DNA of 64,000 nucleotides from Hydrogenophaga sp. (GCF_011772445.1 NZ_WVZN01000005.1:62232-126231), one strand, 5' to 3'; positions 8,801 to 17,913 are shown, counted from the first letter of the stretch. The notes: generated by a model not told the origin, from the sequence alone. Program-made: numbers and translations.

Positions 8801-9260
8801 GCGCCAGCGCCATGATCACGGCCTCGATGGCGAAAAAGATGAAGGTGAACACCGCGTAGATCAGCGAGGTGATCGTCGAGCCCAGGTAGCCGAAGCCCGC
8901 GCCGCGCGTCAGCAGGTCCATGTCCAGCCCGTGGCGCGCCGCGTAGTAGGCGATGGGCAGGCCGGTGAAGAAGATGATCAGGCCCACCACCAGGATCGCC
9001 CACATGGCGTTGGCGAAGCCGTAGTTCACGGCGATCGCGCCGCCGATCGCCTCCAGCGCCAGGAACGAGAGCGAGCCGAAAGCGGTGTGGCCCACGCGCC
9101 ACTCGCTCCATTTGCGGAAGCTGCGCGGCGCGTAGCGCAGCGCGTAGTCCTCCATGGACTCGTCTGCCACCCAGGAGTTGTATTCGCGGCGGAAGCGAAA
9201 GATCTTCTGCGCGGCCAATGGGGGGGTCGCGGGCGGTGCGGCGGGCTCGGGCGGCTGCAT
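5820..9260 (-). CDS. NCS1 transporter-fused hybrid sensor histidine kinase
   Basis: A 1146-aa membrane protein in three parts. Residues about 30-500 are a complete NCS1-type permease (nucleobase/hydantoin/allantoin symporter family) with about 12 hydrophobic segments and the GHTAFGSLSFLALEAIGG and RGAGFGYLGS type signatures. Residues 511-548 hold eight cysteines (511, 514, 526, 534, 537, 538, 544, 548), probably a metal site. Two more membrane helices follow (about 580-638). The kinase core has the H-box at His692 (MTHELRTPL), N-box LLSNAVRF, DTGIGI and GTGLGLT, then a receiver with Asp982. Start: ATG 9260 is preferred to GTG 9269 because AGGTG lies upstream of it. It is divergent from the amide transporter operon and overlaps its response regulator. 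By analogy with the SLC5-fused kinase CbrA the permease may sense or gate its substrate; the ligand is inferred to be an amide, urea or nucleobase-related compound. Confidence 0.93.
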   Translation of the reverse strand: MQPPEPAAPPATPPLAAQKIFRFRREYNSWVADESMEDYALRYAPRSFRKWSEWRVGHTAFGSLSFLALEAIGGAIAVNYGFANAMWAILVVGLIIFFTGLPIAYYAARHGLDMDLLTRGAGFGYLGSTITSLIYAVFTFIFFAIEAVIMALALQLATDWPLPVCYLVSAVVAIPLAMKGITLISRLQAWTQPLYLFLLLLPFVWIALSQPQMYRDFGSLSGLRSGSSGFEPLMFGAAAAVIFSLVVQIGEQVDFLRFMPERTAKNRVRWWLAVLIPGPGWIVMGMLKMVGGAFLAFAAMQFEVDPERTAEPTQMFLAGFTEAVGHPGLAVIMTVVFVILAQIKINVTNAYAGSLAWSNFFARVTHSHPGRVVWLVFNVSIATLLMLLGVFAGIEKVLGVYSNVAIAWVGALVADLIINKPLGLSPKGIEFRRAYLYDFNPVGMGSMIIAALVASLAYGGLMGEAAAAFSPFIALGLSLLLAPLLAWATGGRYYLAREPSTEWWPGQIVRCAVCENPFESEDMASCPAYRAPICSLCCSLESRCHDRCKTNSRAIDQVRGWLSQVLPQGVMAKVNFRAGQFLVVWLSISAIMGLLIGMVYAQESLHGLSAALELPFLKIYAFLVLFAAVCSWWVVLTTDSRRMAQDESERQTQLLMREIEAHQRTDAELQSARDRAEAASQAKTRYVAGMTHELRTPLTSILGYAQILLKNSDISVWVRETIATMQRSGQHMHALIDGSLDLARIEAGRLKLDTVPLPLPQLMEDVERMVRPQAEAKGLRFTVQRKGELPGWVRADAKRLRQILINLLSNAVRFTDEGEVTLRLDFRQQVARIDVVDTGIGIAEQDQKRIFLPYERGAAGRRARDSGTGLGLTITHLLTDMMGGDLRLKSAPGQGSTFSLRLYLPPIASDPQHPLPIPSTLRAVTGYLGPRRTVLVVDDQPLHRQLLASILVPLGFLVREAASGQECLEIVEQNPPDLLLLDLTMDGLDGWQTASAVRERLPSSRLPIVFVSANLIDNRPEAFKDLDYQGFVAKPMSEAELLDALSHALSLEWLTEQVPASGASAQAVRPRPGLPLPDALREELQRLARQGQAAALRQRLWQAQGTEPAHAATLALLLACADRFDFQTLIEYLRDTEELADDDTVV

Positions 9261-9336
9261 GCCAGGCACCTAACAAGAACCGTACCCGCCCCGTCCGCGG
9301 GTGTGCGGTCGCCACCTACGTTATTTGACTTATGGG

Positions 9337-9346
9337 CCCGATCGGG
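9337..9346. promoter_or_regulatory. Palindrome between the kinase and amide operons
   Basis: The 158-bp divergent spacer (9261-9418) contains a perfect 10-bp palindrome CCCGATCGGG. It lies roughly midway between the two start codons, where a shared operator for the LuxR-type response regulator would be expected. No convincing sigma-70 or sigma-54 promoter was found here. The role is an inference from position and symmetry only. Confidence 0.3.
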
Positions 9347-9418
9347 GCTTCTCCCTAGGCTTCGCTCCAGTCGGCACACCGCCGGTTTTCACCGCACCAA
9401 CCCGCCCAGGAGCCCTTG

Positions 9419-10687
9419 ATGAAGCACCAACCCGATCCGAACGACGTTTCGCCCGAAACCCCCGAGGCCAGCCGCCGCCGCGTGCTGCAGATGCTGGGCG
9501 CCGCCGGCCTGGCCGGCCTGCCCACCTGGAGCTTCGGCCAGCCCACCGCGCAGGTGAACACCACCAAGCTCGCGGTCACGGACACCGAGGTCACCGTCGG
9601 TCAGTTGCACTCGTCCACCGGCACCATGGCCATCTCGGAGACGGGCTCCATCCAGGCCGAGCAGCTCGCCATCGACCAGATCAACGCCATGGGCGGCATC
9701 CTGGGCCGCAAGATCAAGGTCATCAAGGAAGACGGCGCCTCCGACTGGCCCACCTTCGCCGAGAAGTCCAAGAAGCTGCTCATCAATGACCGCTGCGCCG
9801 CCGTCTTCGGCTGCTGGACCAGCGCCTCGCGCAAGGCCGTGCTGCCAGTGTTCGAGAAAGAGAACGGCCTGCTGTACTACCCCACCTTCTACGAAGGCCT
9901 GGAGCAGTCCAAGAACGTGATCTACACCGGCCAGGAAGCCACGCAGCAGATCCTCTACAGCCTGGACTGGGCGCAGAAGGAGAAGAAGGCCAAGACCTTC
10001 TTCCTCATCGGCTCCGACTACATCTGGCCGCGCACCTCGATGAAGATCGCGCGCAAGCACATCGAGGCCTTCCAGAAGGGCAAGGTCGTCGGCGAGGAGT
10101 ACTACCCGCTGGGCAGCACCAACTTCGGCTCGCTGATGAACAAGATCAAGCTGCAGAAGCCCGACGTGATCTTCGCCGCCGTGGTGGGTGGCTCCAACGT
10201 GGCCTTCTACAAGGCGCTCAAGGCGGCCGGCATCACCGGTGACAAGCAGACCCTGGTGACCCTGTCGGTGACCGAGGACGAGATGACCGGCGTGGGCGGC
10301 GAAAACTTCGCCGGCTTCTACTCGTCGATGAAGTACTTCCAGACGCTGGACAACGAGAACAACAAGAAGTTCGTGGCCGCGTTCAAGGCCAAGTACGGCA
10401 AGGACGCCGTCATCGGCGACGTGACGCAGGCCGGCTACCTCGGTCCCTGGTTATGGAAGGCCGCGGTCGAGAAGGCCAAGAGCTTCGACGTCGACAAGGT
10501 GGTGGCCGCCTCGCGCACTGGCATCGAGCTCAAGGACGCGCCCGAGGGCTACGTGAAGCTGGACCCCAACCACCACCTCTGGAGCAAGTCGCGCATCGCG
10601 ATGGGCATGCCGGACGGCACGTTCAAGGTGGTGTCCGAGTCGCCGGACCTCATCAAACCGGATCCCTTCCCCAAGGGATATCAGTGA
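9419..10687 (+). CDS. fmdD: Amide/urea ABC transporter substrate-binding protein (FmdD/UrtA-like)
   Basis: A 422-aa periplasmic binding protein of the amide/urea class (type I fold), which captures short amides or urea for the FmdEF permeases. The N-terminus has a twin-arginine signal (SRRRVLQMLGAAGLAG) ending near a GQPTAQ cleavage region, so export is probably by Tat. The mature protein starts with TDTEVTVGQLHSSTGTMA, very like UrtA/FmdD, and ends PDPFPKGYQ. ATG 9419 is chosen because CAGGAG sits seven bases upstream; an overlapping TTG at 9416 is less likely. It is the first gene of the operon, divergent from the fused kinase. A repeat element separates it from the permease gene. Confidence 0.93.
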   Translation: MKHQPDPNDVSPETPEASRRRVLQMLGAAGLAGLPTWSFGQPTAQVNTTKLAVTDTEVTVGQLHSSTGTMAISETGSIQAEQLAIDQINAMGGILGRKIKVIKEDGASDWPTFAEKSKKLLINDRCAAVFGCWTSASRKAVLPVFEKENGLLYYPTFYEGLEQSKNVIYTGQEATQQILYSLDWAQKEKKAKTFFLIGSDYIWPRTSMKIARKHIEAFQKGKVVGEEYYPLGSTNFGSLMNKIKLQKPDVIFAAVVGGSNVAFYKALKAAGITGDKQTLVTLSVTEDEMTGVGGENFAGFYSSMKYFQTLDNENNKKFVAAFKAKYGKDAVIGDVTQAGYLGPWLWKAAVEKAKSFDVDKVVAASRTGIELKDAPEGYVKLDPNHHLWSKSRIAMGMPDGTFKVVSESPDLIKPDPFPKGYQ

Positions 10688-10688
10688 C

Positions 10689-10770
10689 CACCCCCGCCAC
10701 GGCGCACTAGCGCCGTGACCCCCTCAAGGGGGCAACGCCGACGGACCGGCAGAGCCGGATCCGTGGCGTT
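10689..10770. repeat. Intergenic GC-rich repeat, copy B
   Basis: The 110-bp gap between the binding protein and first permease holds CACGGCGCACTAGCGCCGTG, CCCCCTCAAGGGGG, then GGACCGGCAGAGCCGG and ATCCGTGG. These are the same palindromic modules as at 119-192 and 61841-61915. In this position it could form hairpins that stabilise the upstream transcript and so raise binding-protein levels above the membrane subunits, as REP elements do in enteric bacteria; that effect is inferred. Confidence 0.6.
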
Positions 10771-10797
10771 CTGGATGAACTTCGCCTGGAGATCGCT

Positions 10798-11712
10798 ATG
10801 AGTTTCAACGACCTGCTCAACATCGGCGTCATGCAGGGCTTCGCGGGCCTGAGCCTGTTCGCGGTGCTGCTGCTCATGGGGCTGGGCCTGGCCATCATCT
10901 TCGGGCAGATGGGCGTGATCAACATGGCGCACGGTGAGTTCATGACCATCGGCGCCTACACCATCTTCCTCGGCTCCACGCTGGCCGAGGCGATCAGCCC
11001 CGGCGCGGTGGCGGCCTACTTTCCCTTCGCCATCGTCGCCGCCTTCGTCTTCGCCTTCATCGCGGGCTGGATCGTGGAGTGGGCGCTGATCCGCCACCTC
11101 TACAAGCGCCCGCTGGACACGCTGCTGGCCACCTGGGGCATCAGCCTGGCGCTGCAGCAGTGCTTCCGCACCTTCATCGGCCCCAAGGAAGTGAGCCCCA
11201 CGCTGCCCGAGTGGCTGATGGGCTCCTGGGCGCCCACCGAGGGCCTGGACATTCCCATCAACGGCCTGTTCGTGCTCGCCCTCACGGCGGTGGTGACCGG
11301 CGGCGTGCTGCTGGCCCTGCACCGCAGCCGCTGGGGCCTGCGCGTGCGCGCCACGGTCAGCAACCGCGTGATGGCCAACGCCATCGGCATCGACACGAAG
11401 AAGACCGACCGCCTGACCTTCGCCATCGGCTGCGGCATCGCGGGCGTGGCCGGCGCGGCCTTCACCACCATCGGCTCCACCGGCCCCACCTCGGGCTCGC
11501 TCTACATCGTGGACGCCTTCCTGGTCGTCACCTTCGGCGGCGCGGCCAGTCTGCTGGGCACCGTGGTCTCGGCCTTCGGCATCGCGCAGACCCAGTCCAT
11601 CACCGAGTTCTTCCTCGCCGGCTCCATGGCCAAGGTGCTCACGCTCTCGCTCATCGTCGTCATCCTGATGATGCGTCCGCAAGGGCTGTTCGCCAGCAAG
11701 GTCCGCCGTTGA
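10798..11712 (+). CDS. fmdE: Amide/urea ABC transporter permease (FmdE/UrtB-like)
   Basis: A 304-aa inner-membrane permease of the LivH/UrtB type with about eight hydrophobic segments. It has the family motifs GLGLAIIFGQMGVINMAHGE near residue 25-45 and RATVSNRVMANAIGIDT in the cytoplasmic coupling loop, and ends MMRPQGLFASKVRR, typical of UrtB. It pairs with FmdF to form the channel. It is preceded by the repeat element and followed 25 bp later by fmdF. The substrate is assigned from the downstream formamidase and amidase. Confidence 0.93.
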   Translation: MSFNDLLNIGVMQGFAGLSLFAVLLLMGLGLAIIFGQMGVINMAHGEFMTIGAYTIFLGSTLAEAISPGAVAAYFPFAIVAAFVFAFIAGWIVEWALIRHLYKRPLDTLLATWGISLALQQCFRTFIGPKEVSPTLPEWLMGSWAPTEGLDIPINGLFVLALTAVVTGGVLLALHRSRWGLRVRATVSNRVMANAIGIDTKKTDRLTFAIGCGIAGVAGAAFTTIGSTGPTSGSLYIVDAFLVVTFGGAASLLGTVVSAFGIAQTQSITEFFLAGSMAKVLTLSLIVVILMMRPQGLFASKVRR

Positions 11713-11737
11713 TCTCCCCGCCACCCGGAGCCCGCTC

Positions 11738-12949
11738 ATGAACGCCCTGAATGCCTGGATCACCCGCTACCAGCTCGCCAGCCTGGTGCTGCTCACCGTG
11801 CTGCTGGCGGTGGTGCTGCCGCTCACGCTGGACATCTTCCGCCTCAACCTGGTGGGCAAGTACCTCACCTACGCCTTCGTCGCCATCGGCCTGGTGATGC
11901 TGTGGGGCTACGGCGGCATCCTGAGCCTGGGGCAGGGCGTGTTCTTCGGCCTGGGCGGCTACGCGATGGCGATGTTCCTCAAGCTCGAGGCCTCGGACCC
12001 CGAGAGCACCAAGATCCAGTCCACGCCCGGCATTCCGGACTTCATGGACTGGAACCAGATCACCGAACTGCCCACGTTCTGGCTGCCCTTCAAGAGCTTT
12101 CCCTTCGCGCTGGCGGCGGTGGTGGTGGTGCCGGTGCTGCTGGCCTGGATCGTCGGCTTCGCCATGTTCAAGCGGCGCGTGGGCGGCGTGTACTTCGCCA
12201 TCATCACGCAGGCGGTGGCGCTCATCCTCACCGTGCTCATCATCGGCCAGCAGGGCTACACGGGCGGTGTCAACGGCATGACCGACCTCAAGACCCTGAT
12301 GGGCTGGGACACGCGCACCGACAGCGCCAAGTACATCCTCTACTTCGTCTGCGTGGGCCTGCTGGTGTTGGCCATCGTGGCCTGCCGCTGGGTGCAGACC
12401 AGCAAGCTCGGCACCCTGCTGCTGGCCATGCGCGACAAGGAGGACCGCGTGCGCTTCTCGGGCTACGACGTGGCCGACTTCCGCATCTTCGTGTTCTGCC
12501 TGGCGGCCGCGCTGTCGGGCATCGGTGGCGCGCTGTTCACGCTGCAGGTGGGCTTCATGTCGCCCAGCTTCGTGGGCATCGTGCCCTCCATCGAGATGGT
12601 CATCTACGCCGCCGTGGGCGGGCGCATGAGCCTGGTGGGCGCGGTCTATGGCGCGCTGCTGGTCAACGCGGGCAAGACCTTCTTCTCCGAAAGCTTCCCC
12701 GACCTCTGGCTCTTCCTCATGGCCGCGCTCTTCATCGGCGTGACCATGGCCTTCCCCATGGGCCTGGCCGGGCTGTGGGAGAGCCGCATCCTGCCCTGGT
12801 GGAAGGGCCGGCGCGCCGCGCTGCGCGAAGCCGCGGCCGCGCACCCGCAACCGCCCTCGCCGCCGCCGCAGGCGCCGCACAAGCCGGTGGTGGCGAGCAG
12901 CGCCCCCGAGGTGAAGCTGCCCGACGGCACCAGCGGCCAGGGCGTCTGA
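11738..12949 (+). CDS. fmdF: Amide/urea ABC transporter permease (FmdF/UrtC-like)
   Basis: A 403-aa LivM/UrtC-type permease with about ten membrane segments. Family motifs include WGYGGILSLGQGVFFGLGGYAM early on and RDKEDRVRFSGYDVADFRIF in the coupling loop. A proline-rich cytoplasmic tail of about 40 residues (PPSPPPQAPHKP) extends the C-terminus beyond the membrane core. The start ATG has CGGAG upstream. It forms the translocation pore with FmdE; the tail is an unusual low-complexity addition of unknown role. Confidence 0.93.
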   Translation: MNALNAWITRYQLASLVLLTVLLAVVLPLTLDIFRLNLVGKYLTYAFVAIGLVMLWGYGGILSLGQGVFFGLGGYAMAMFLKLEASDPESTKIQSTPGIPDFMDWNQITELPTFWLPFKSFPFALAAVVVVPVLLAWIVGFAMFKRRVGGVYFAIITQAVALILTVLIIGQQGYTGGVNGMTDLKTLMGWDTRTDSAKYILYFVCVGLLVLAIVACRWVQTSKLGTLLLAMRDKEDRVRFSGYDVADFRIFVFCLAAALSGIGGALFTLQVGFMSPSFVGIVPSIEMVIYAAVGGRMSLVGAVYGALLVNAGKTFFSESFPDLWLFLMAALFIGVTMAFPMGLAGLWESRILPWWKGRRAALREAAAAHPQPPSPPPQAPHKPVVASSAPEVKLPDGTSGQGV

Positions 12950-12962
12950 ACAGGAGCACCGA

Positions 12963-13706
<744 letters not shown>

Positions 13707-13719
13707 AGGAGTGACGCAC

Positions 13720-14409
13720 ATGCTGCAAGTCAAGGACCTGTTCGTCGCCTACGGCCAGAGCCAGGCGCTTCACGGCATCAGCTTCGAAGCGCGCGAGAAC
13801 GAGGCCGTGGCCATCATGGGCCGCAACGGCATGGGCAAGACCACGCTGTTCAAGGCCCTGATGGGCGTGCTGCCCACCAAGAGCGGCCACATCAGCGTGG
13901 CCGGCCAGGACCTCACGCGCGACGAGAGCTTCCGTCGCGTGGCCAAGGGCCTGGCCTACGTGCCGCAGGGCCGCATGATCTTTCCCACCCTGACGGTGGA
14001 AGAGAACATCCAGACCGGCCTGGAGAACGCGAAGGACAAGACCATCCCGCAGGAGATCTACGCGCTCTTCCCCGTGCTCTGGGACATGCGCCGCCGCAAG
14101 GGCGGCAACCTCTCCGGCGGCCAGCAGCAGCAGCTCGCCATCGCGCGCGCGCTCGTCACCGACCCCAAGGTGCTGCTGCTCGACGAGCCGACCGAGGGCA
14201 TCCAGCCCTCGATCATCAAGGACATCGCCAAGGCGCTCAACGAGATCCGCCAGATGCGCAAGATCACCATCGTGGTCTCCGAACAGGTGCTCTCGTTCGC
14301 CATGGACGTCGCCGACCGCCTGTTCGTCATCGAGGGCGGGCGCCTGGTGCACGAAACCGAACGCGCCAACACCGACCAGCAGCGCATCAAGGCCTACCTG
14401 TCGGTCTGA
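13720..14409 (+). CDS. ABC transporter ATPase (UrtE/LivF-like)
   Basis: A 229-aa ATPase of the LivF/UrtE class, with Walker A GRNGMGKTT, signature LSGGQQQQLAIARAL, Walker B LLLLDEPTEGIQPS and a Q-loop in VPQGRMIFPTLTVEEN. It is the second nucleotide-binding subunit of the amide transporter. ATG 13720 is chosen because AGGAG ends eight bases before it; an in-frame GTG at 13711 overlaps that site and is unlikely to be the start. Confidence 0.94.
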   Translation: MLQVKDLFVAYGQSQALHGISFEARENEAVAIMGRNGMGKTTLFKALMGVLPTKSGHISVAGQDLTRDESFRRVAKGLAYVPQGRMIFPTLTVEENIQTGLENAKDKTIPQEIYALFPVLWDMRRRKGGNLSGGQQQQLAIARALVTDPKVLLLDEPTEGIQPSIIKDIAKALNEIRQMRKITIVVSEQVLSFAMDVADRLFVIEGGRLVHETERANTDQQRIKAYLSV

Positions 14410-14455
14410 ATTTCCCCCAACCCCGATCGATCCCCTTCCACCCAGGAGCCACGCC

Positions 14456-15682
14456 ATGCCCGACACCCTGATCAAGGTCGACCTCTCCAAGCCCGCGCCC
14501 ACCAACGAGATGGTGCACAACCGCTGGCACCCCGACATCCCCATGGCCTGCTGGGTGAATCCCGGCGACGACTTCGTGCTCGAGACCTACGACTGGACGG
14601 GTGGCTTCATCAAGAACAACGACAGCGCCGACGACGTGCGCGACATCGACCTCACCACGGTGCACTACCTCAGCGGCCCCGTGGGCGTGAAGGGCGCCGA
14701 GCCCGGTGACCTGCTGGTGGTCGACCTGCTCGACATCGGCGCGAAGGACGACAGCCTCTGGGGCTTCAACGGCTTCTTCAGCAAGAAGAACGGCGGCGGC
14801 TTCCTCACCGAGCACTTCCCGCAGGCGCAGAAGTCCATCTGGGACTTCCACGGCATGTTCACCACCTCGCGCCACGTGCCCGGCGTGAAGTACGCGGGCC
14901 TCATCCACCCCGGCCTGATCGGCTGCCTGCCCGACCCGAAGATGCTGGAGGTGTGGAACACGCGCGAGCAGGCGCTGATCGACTCCGACCCCGCCACCAG
15001 CGGCCTGGCCAACCCGCCCTTCGCGGGCACCGCGCACATGGGCAAGCTCACGGGCGACGCGCTGGCCAAGGCCGCCGCCACCGGCGCGCGCACCGTGCCC
15101 CCGCGCGAGCACGGCGGCAACTGCGACATCAAGGACCTCTCGCGCGGCTCGAAGATCTTCTTCCCGGTCTACGTGGACGGCGCCGGCCTCTCCGTGGGCG
15201 ACCTGCACTTCAGCCAGGGCGACGGCGAGATCACCTTCTGCGGCGCCATCGAGATGGCCGGCTGGGTGCACATGAAGGTGCAGCTCATCAAGGGCGGCAT
15301 GGCCAAGTACGGCATCAAGAACCCCATCTTCAAGCCCAGCCCCATCAAACCCACCTACGACGACTACGTCATCTTCGAAGGCATCAGCGTCGACGAGAGC
15401 GGCAAGCAGTACTACCTGGACGTGAACGTGGCCTACCGCCAGGCCTGCCTCAACGCCATCGAGTACTTGAAGAAGTTCGGCTACTCGGGCGCGCAGGCCT
15501 ACTCCATCCTGGGCACGGCGCCGGTGCAGGGCCACATCAGCGGCGTGGTCGACGTGCCCAACGCCTGCGCCACGCTGTGGCTGCCCACGCAGATCTTCGA
15601 CTTCGACATCAACCCGAACGCGAGCGGGCCGATCAAGCACATCGACGGCTCGATCCAGATGCCGCTCTCGCCGGACCTGTGA
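14456..15682 (+). CDS. fmdA: Formamidase (acetamidase/formamidase family)
   Basis: A 408-aa cytoplasmic enzyme matching the Methylophilus FmdA family, which hydrolyses formamide to formate and ammonia. Recognisable blocks are HNRWHPDIP near residue 22, LSGPVGVKGAEPGDLLVV, a REHGGNCDIKDL segment that carries a metal-site His in this family, and VDVPNACATLWLPTQIFDFDI near the end. Length is normal. It lies 46 bp after the transporter ATPase and just before fmdB, matching the gene content of the classical fmd cluster, and is the main reason for assigning formamide as transport substrate. Confidence 0.95.
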   Translation: MPDTLIKVDLSKPAPTNEMVHNRWHPDIPMACWVNPGDDFVLETYDWTGGFIKNNDSADDVRDIDLTTVHYLSGPVGVKGAEPGDLLVVDLLDIGAKDDSLWGFNGFFSKKNGGGFLTEHFPQAQKSIWDFHGMFTTSRHVPGVKYAGLIHPGLIGCLPDPKMLEVWNTREQALIDSDPATSGLANPPFAGTAHMGKLTGDALAKAAATGARTVPPREHGGNCDIKDLSRGSKIFFPVYVDGAGLSVGDLHFSQGDGEITFCGAIEMAGWVHMKVQLIKGGMAKYGIKNPIFKPSPIKPTYDDYVIFEGISVDESGKQYYLDVNVAYRQACLNAIEYLKKFGYSGAQAYSILGTAPVQGHISGVVDVPNACATLWLPTQIFDFDINPNASGPIKHIDGSIQMPLSPDL

Positions 15683-15698
15683 ACGAAGGAAGCCGCCC

Positions 15699-16040
15699 AT
15701 GCCGACCTACGACTACGCCTGCCCGGCCTGCGGCGGCTTCGACGCCTACCGCTCGCTGAGCGAGCGCAACCAACCGGCGCACTGCCCCGACTGCGGCACC
15801 GCCTCGCCGCGCGTGTTCGCCACCGCGCCGCGCCTGGCGCTCATGGACGGCGCCACGCGCACGGCCATGGGCATCAACGAGCGCGCACGGCACGAGCCGA
15901 AACGCTCGGGCGACTACGCGCGCCTGAAACACCCCGCGGGCTGCGGTTGCTGCAGCCCCGGGCGCAGCAAGGCCACGGTGACCGCGCCCAACGGCGCGAA
16001 GGCGTTTCCCTCCAAGCGCCCCTGGATGATCAGCCACTGA
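15699..16040 (+). CDS. fmdB: FmdB family zinc-ribbon protein
   Basis: A 113-aa protein starting [24 protein letters not shown]. The N-terminal FmdB zinc ribbon has CPAC near residue 8 and CPDC near residue 29, four cysteines for one zinc. A second cysteine group, GCGCC, lies near the C-terminus. FmdB was proposed as a regulator of formamidase expression in Methylophilus, but the family is broad and its biochemistry is not settled. It lies between fmdA and amiE, both on the same strand with short gaps. Confidence 0.93.
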   Translation: MPTYDYACPACGGFDAYRSLSERNQPAHCPDCGTASPRVFATAPRLALMDGATRTAMGINERARHEPKRSGDYARLKHPAGCGCCSPGRSKATVTAPNGAKAFPSKRPWMISH

Positions 16041-16056
16041 ACAAGGAACCCGAGCC

Positions 16057-17097
16057 ATGATGCACGGTGACATTTCAAGCAGCGCCGACACCGTCGGCGT
16101 GGCCGTCGTCAATTACAAGATGCCGCGCCTGCACACCAAGGCCGAGGTGCTGGACAACGCGCGCAAGATCGCCGACATGGTGGTCGGCATGAAGCAGGGC
16201 CTGCCCGGCATGGACCTGGTGATCTTCCCGGAATACAGCACGCACGGGATCATGTACGACGCGAAGGAGATGTACGAGACCGCGTCCACCGTGCCTGGCG
16301 CCGAGACCGAGATCTTTGCCGAGGCCTGCCGCAAGGCCAAGGTCTGGGGCGTGTTCTCGCTCACCGGCGAGCAGCACGAGGAGCACCCGTACAAGGCGCC
16401 CTACAACACGCTCATCCTGATGAACGACCAGGGCGAGATCGTGCAGAAGTACCGCAAGATCATGCCCTGGGTGCCCATCGAGGGCTGGTACCCCGGCAAC
16501 TGCACCTACGTGAGCGACGGCCCCAAGGGCCTCAAGGTCAGCCTCATCATCTGCGACGACGGCAACTACCCCGAGATCTGGCGCGACTGCGCCATGAAGG
16601 GCGCCGAACTCATCGTGCGCTGCCAGGGCTACATGTACCCCGCCAAGGACCAGCAGGTGCTGATGGCCAAGGCCATGGCCTGGGCCAACAACAGCTACGT
16701 GGCCGTGGCCAATGCCTCCGGCTGGGACGGCGTGTACAGCTACTTCGGCCACAGCGCCCTCATCGGTTTCGATGGCCGCACGCTCGGCGAATGCGGTGAA
16801 GAGGACTACGGCGTGCAGTACGCCGCGCTCTCGAAAAGCCTGATCCGCGACTTCCGCAAGAACGCGCAGAGCGAGAACCACCTGTTCAAGCTGCTGCACC
16901 GCGGCTACACGGGCACGATCAACTCGCGCGATGGCGACAAGGGCGTGGCCGCCTGCCCCTACGAGTTCTACGGCAAGTGGGTGAACGACCCCGAGGGCAC
17001 GCAGAAGGCGGTGGAGGCCATCACGCGGCCCATGGTGGGCACGGAGGAGTGCCCCATCGAGGGCATCCCCAACCCGGCCACGGCCGGCCACCGTTGA
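16057..17097 (+). CDS. amiE: Aliphatic amidase
   Basis: A 346-aa nitrilase-superfamily amidase, the same length as Pseudomonas AmiE and very similar along its whole length from memory. The catalytic triad is present at the canonical positions: Glu59 (FPEYS), Lys134 (KYRKIMPW) and Cys166 (IICDDGN). It hydrolyses short aliphatic amides such as acetamide or propionamide to the acid and ammonia. A formamidase-specific AmiF identity is possible, but position-for-position agreement favours AmiE. AAGGAA precedes the ATG. With FmdA it would widen the amide range of the operon. Confidence 0.95.
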   Translation: MMHGDISSSADTVGVAVVNYKMPRLHTKAEVLDNARKIADMVVGMKQGLPGMDLVIFPEYSTHGIMYDAKEMYETASTVPGAETEIFAEACRKAKVWGVFSLTGEQHEEHPYKAPYNTLILMNDQGEIVQKYRKIMPWVPIEGWYPGNCTYVSDGPKGLKVSLIICDDGNYPEIWRDCAMKGAELIVRCQGYMYPAKDQQVLMAKAMAWANNSYVAVANASGWDGVYSYFGHSALIGFDGRTLGECGEEDYGVQYAALSKSLIRDFRKNAQSENHLFKLLHRGYTGTINSRDGDKGVAACPYEFYGKWVNDPEGTQKAVEAITRPMVGTEECPIEGIPNPATAGHR

Positions 17098-17109
17098 CGA
17101 TGCCCAGCG

Positions 17110-17913
17110 GTGTCTGACCCGCTGGCCGACTGGCGCCTCGCCGAGGAGCCCTTCTACCAGCCGATGGGTGAGGAGGTCGCGGCCTTCGAGGCCGCGCGCG
17201 CCGCGCGCCTGCCGGTGCTGCTCAAAGGTCCCACGGGCTGCGGCAAGACGCGCTTCGTCGAGCACATGGCCTGGCGGCTGAAGCTGCCCTTGGTGACCGT
17301 GGCCTGCCACGAGGACCTGAGCGCCGGTGACCTGGCGGGCCGCTGGCTGCTCGACGGCGAGGGCACGCGCTGGATGGACGGGCCGCTGGCCCTGGCCGCG
17401 CGGCACGGCGCGCTGTGCTACCTCGACGAGCTGATGGAGGCGCGCGCCGACACCACGGTGCTGCTGCACCCCCTGGCCGACACGCGCCGCGCGCTGCCGC
17501 TGGAGCGGCACGGCGAATTGCTGCGCGCGCATCCCGACTTCCAGCTCGTGGTCAGCTACAACCCCGGCTACCAGGGCCTGCACCGCGAGCTCAAGCCTTC
17601 CACGCGCCAGCGCTTTGTGGCGCTGGGCTTCGACTACCCGGCGCCCGGGGCGGAGGCCGCCATCGTGGCGCGGGAGGGCGGTGTCGATGGCGAACTTGCG
17701 ATGCGGTTGGTGCAATTGGCGGTGCGCACGCGGCGCCTGCGCGACGAGGGCCTGGACGAAGGCGCCTCCACCCGCATGCTGGTGCACGCCGCGCTGCTGC
17801 ACCGCGCGGGCCTGCCGGTTCGCGCGGCGGCGATGCGGGCCATCGCCGACCCCCTGAGCGACGACCCACAGCTCGCGCCCAGCCTGCGCGCGCTGGTGGA
17901 CGCGAGCTTCTGA
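17110..17913 (+). CDS. MoxR-type AAA+ ATPase (NorQ/CbbQ/NirQ-like)
   Basis: A 267-aa AAA+ ATPase of the CbbQ/NirQ/NorQ group. Walker A is GPTGCGKT at 40-47, Walker B CYLDELMEA around Asp106-Glu107, sensor and arginine-finger region in LVVSYNPGYQGLHRELKPSTRQRF. Such ATPases act with a VWA partner to remodel or activate a target enzyme, often inserting metal. The start is GTG at 17110, the first possible start after an in-frame stop at 17095. It follows amiE by 12 bp and overlaps the VWA gene, so it is part of the amide operon; no NO reductase or RuBisCO gene is nearby, and the target is probably FmdA, AmiE or the transporter. Confidence 0.88.
   Translation: MSDPLADWRLAEEPFYQPMGEEVAAFEAARAARLPVLLKGPTGCGKTRFVEHMAWRLKLPLVTVACHEDLSAGDLAGRWLLDGEGTRWMDGPLALAARHGALCYLDELMEARADTTVLLHPLADTRRALPLERHGELLRAHPDFQLVVSYNPGYQGLHRELKPSTRQRFVALGFDYPAPGAEAAIVAREGGVDGELAMRLVQLAVRTRRLRDEGLDEGASTRMLVHAALLHRAGLPVRAAAMRAIADPLSDDPQLAPSLRALVDASF

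Noticed and set aside
9261..9418. Search for NtrC or sigma-54 sites in front of the amide operon
   Set aside because: No sequence with GG-N10-GC and TGGCA/TGC character was found, so nitrogen control there is not claimed.
5748..9419. A 1223-codon open frame antisense to the fused kinase
   Set aside because: It is a shadow of the high-GC kinase gene: His/Gln/Arg/Ala-rich, no domain, no RBS, and the opposite strand has full kinase and transporter motifs.
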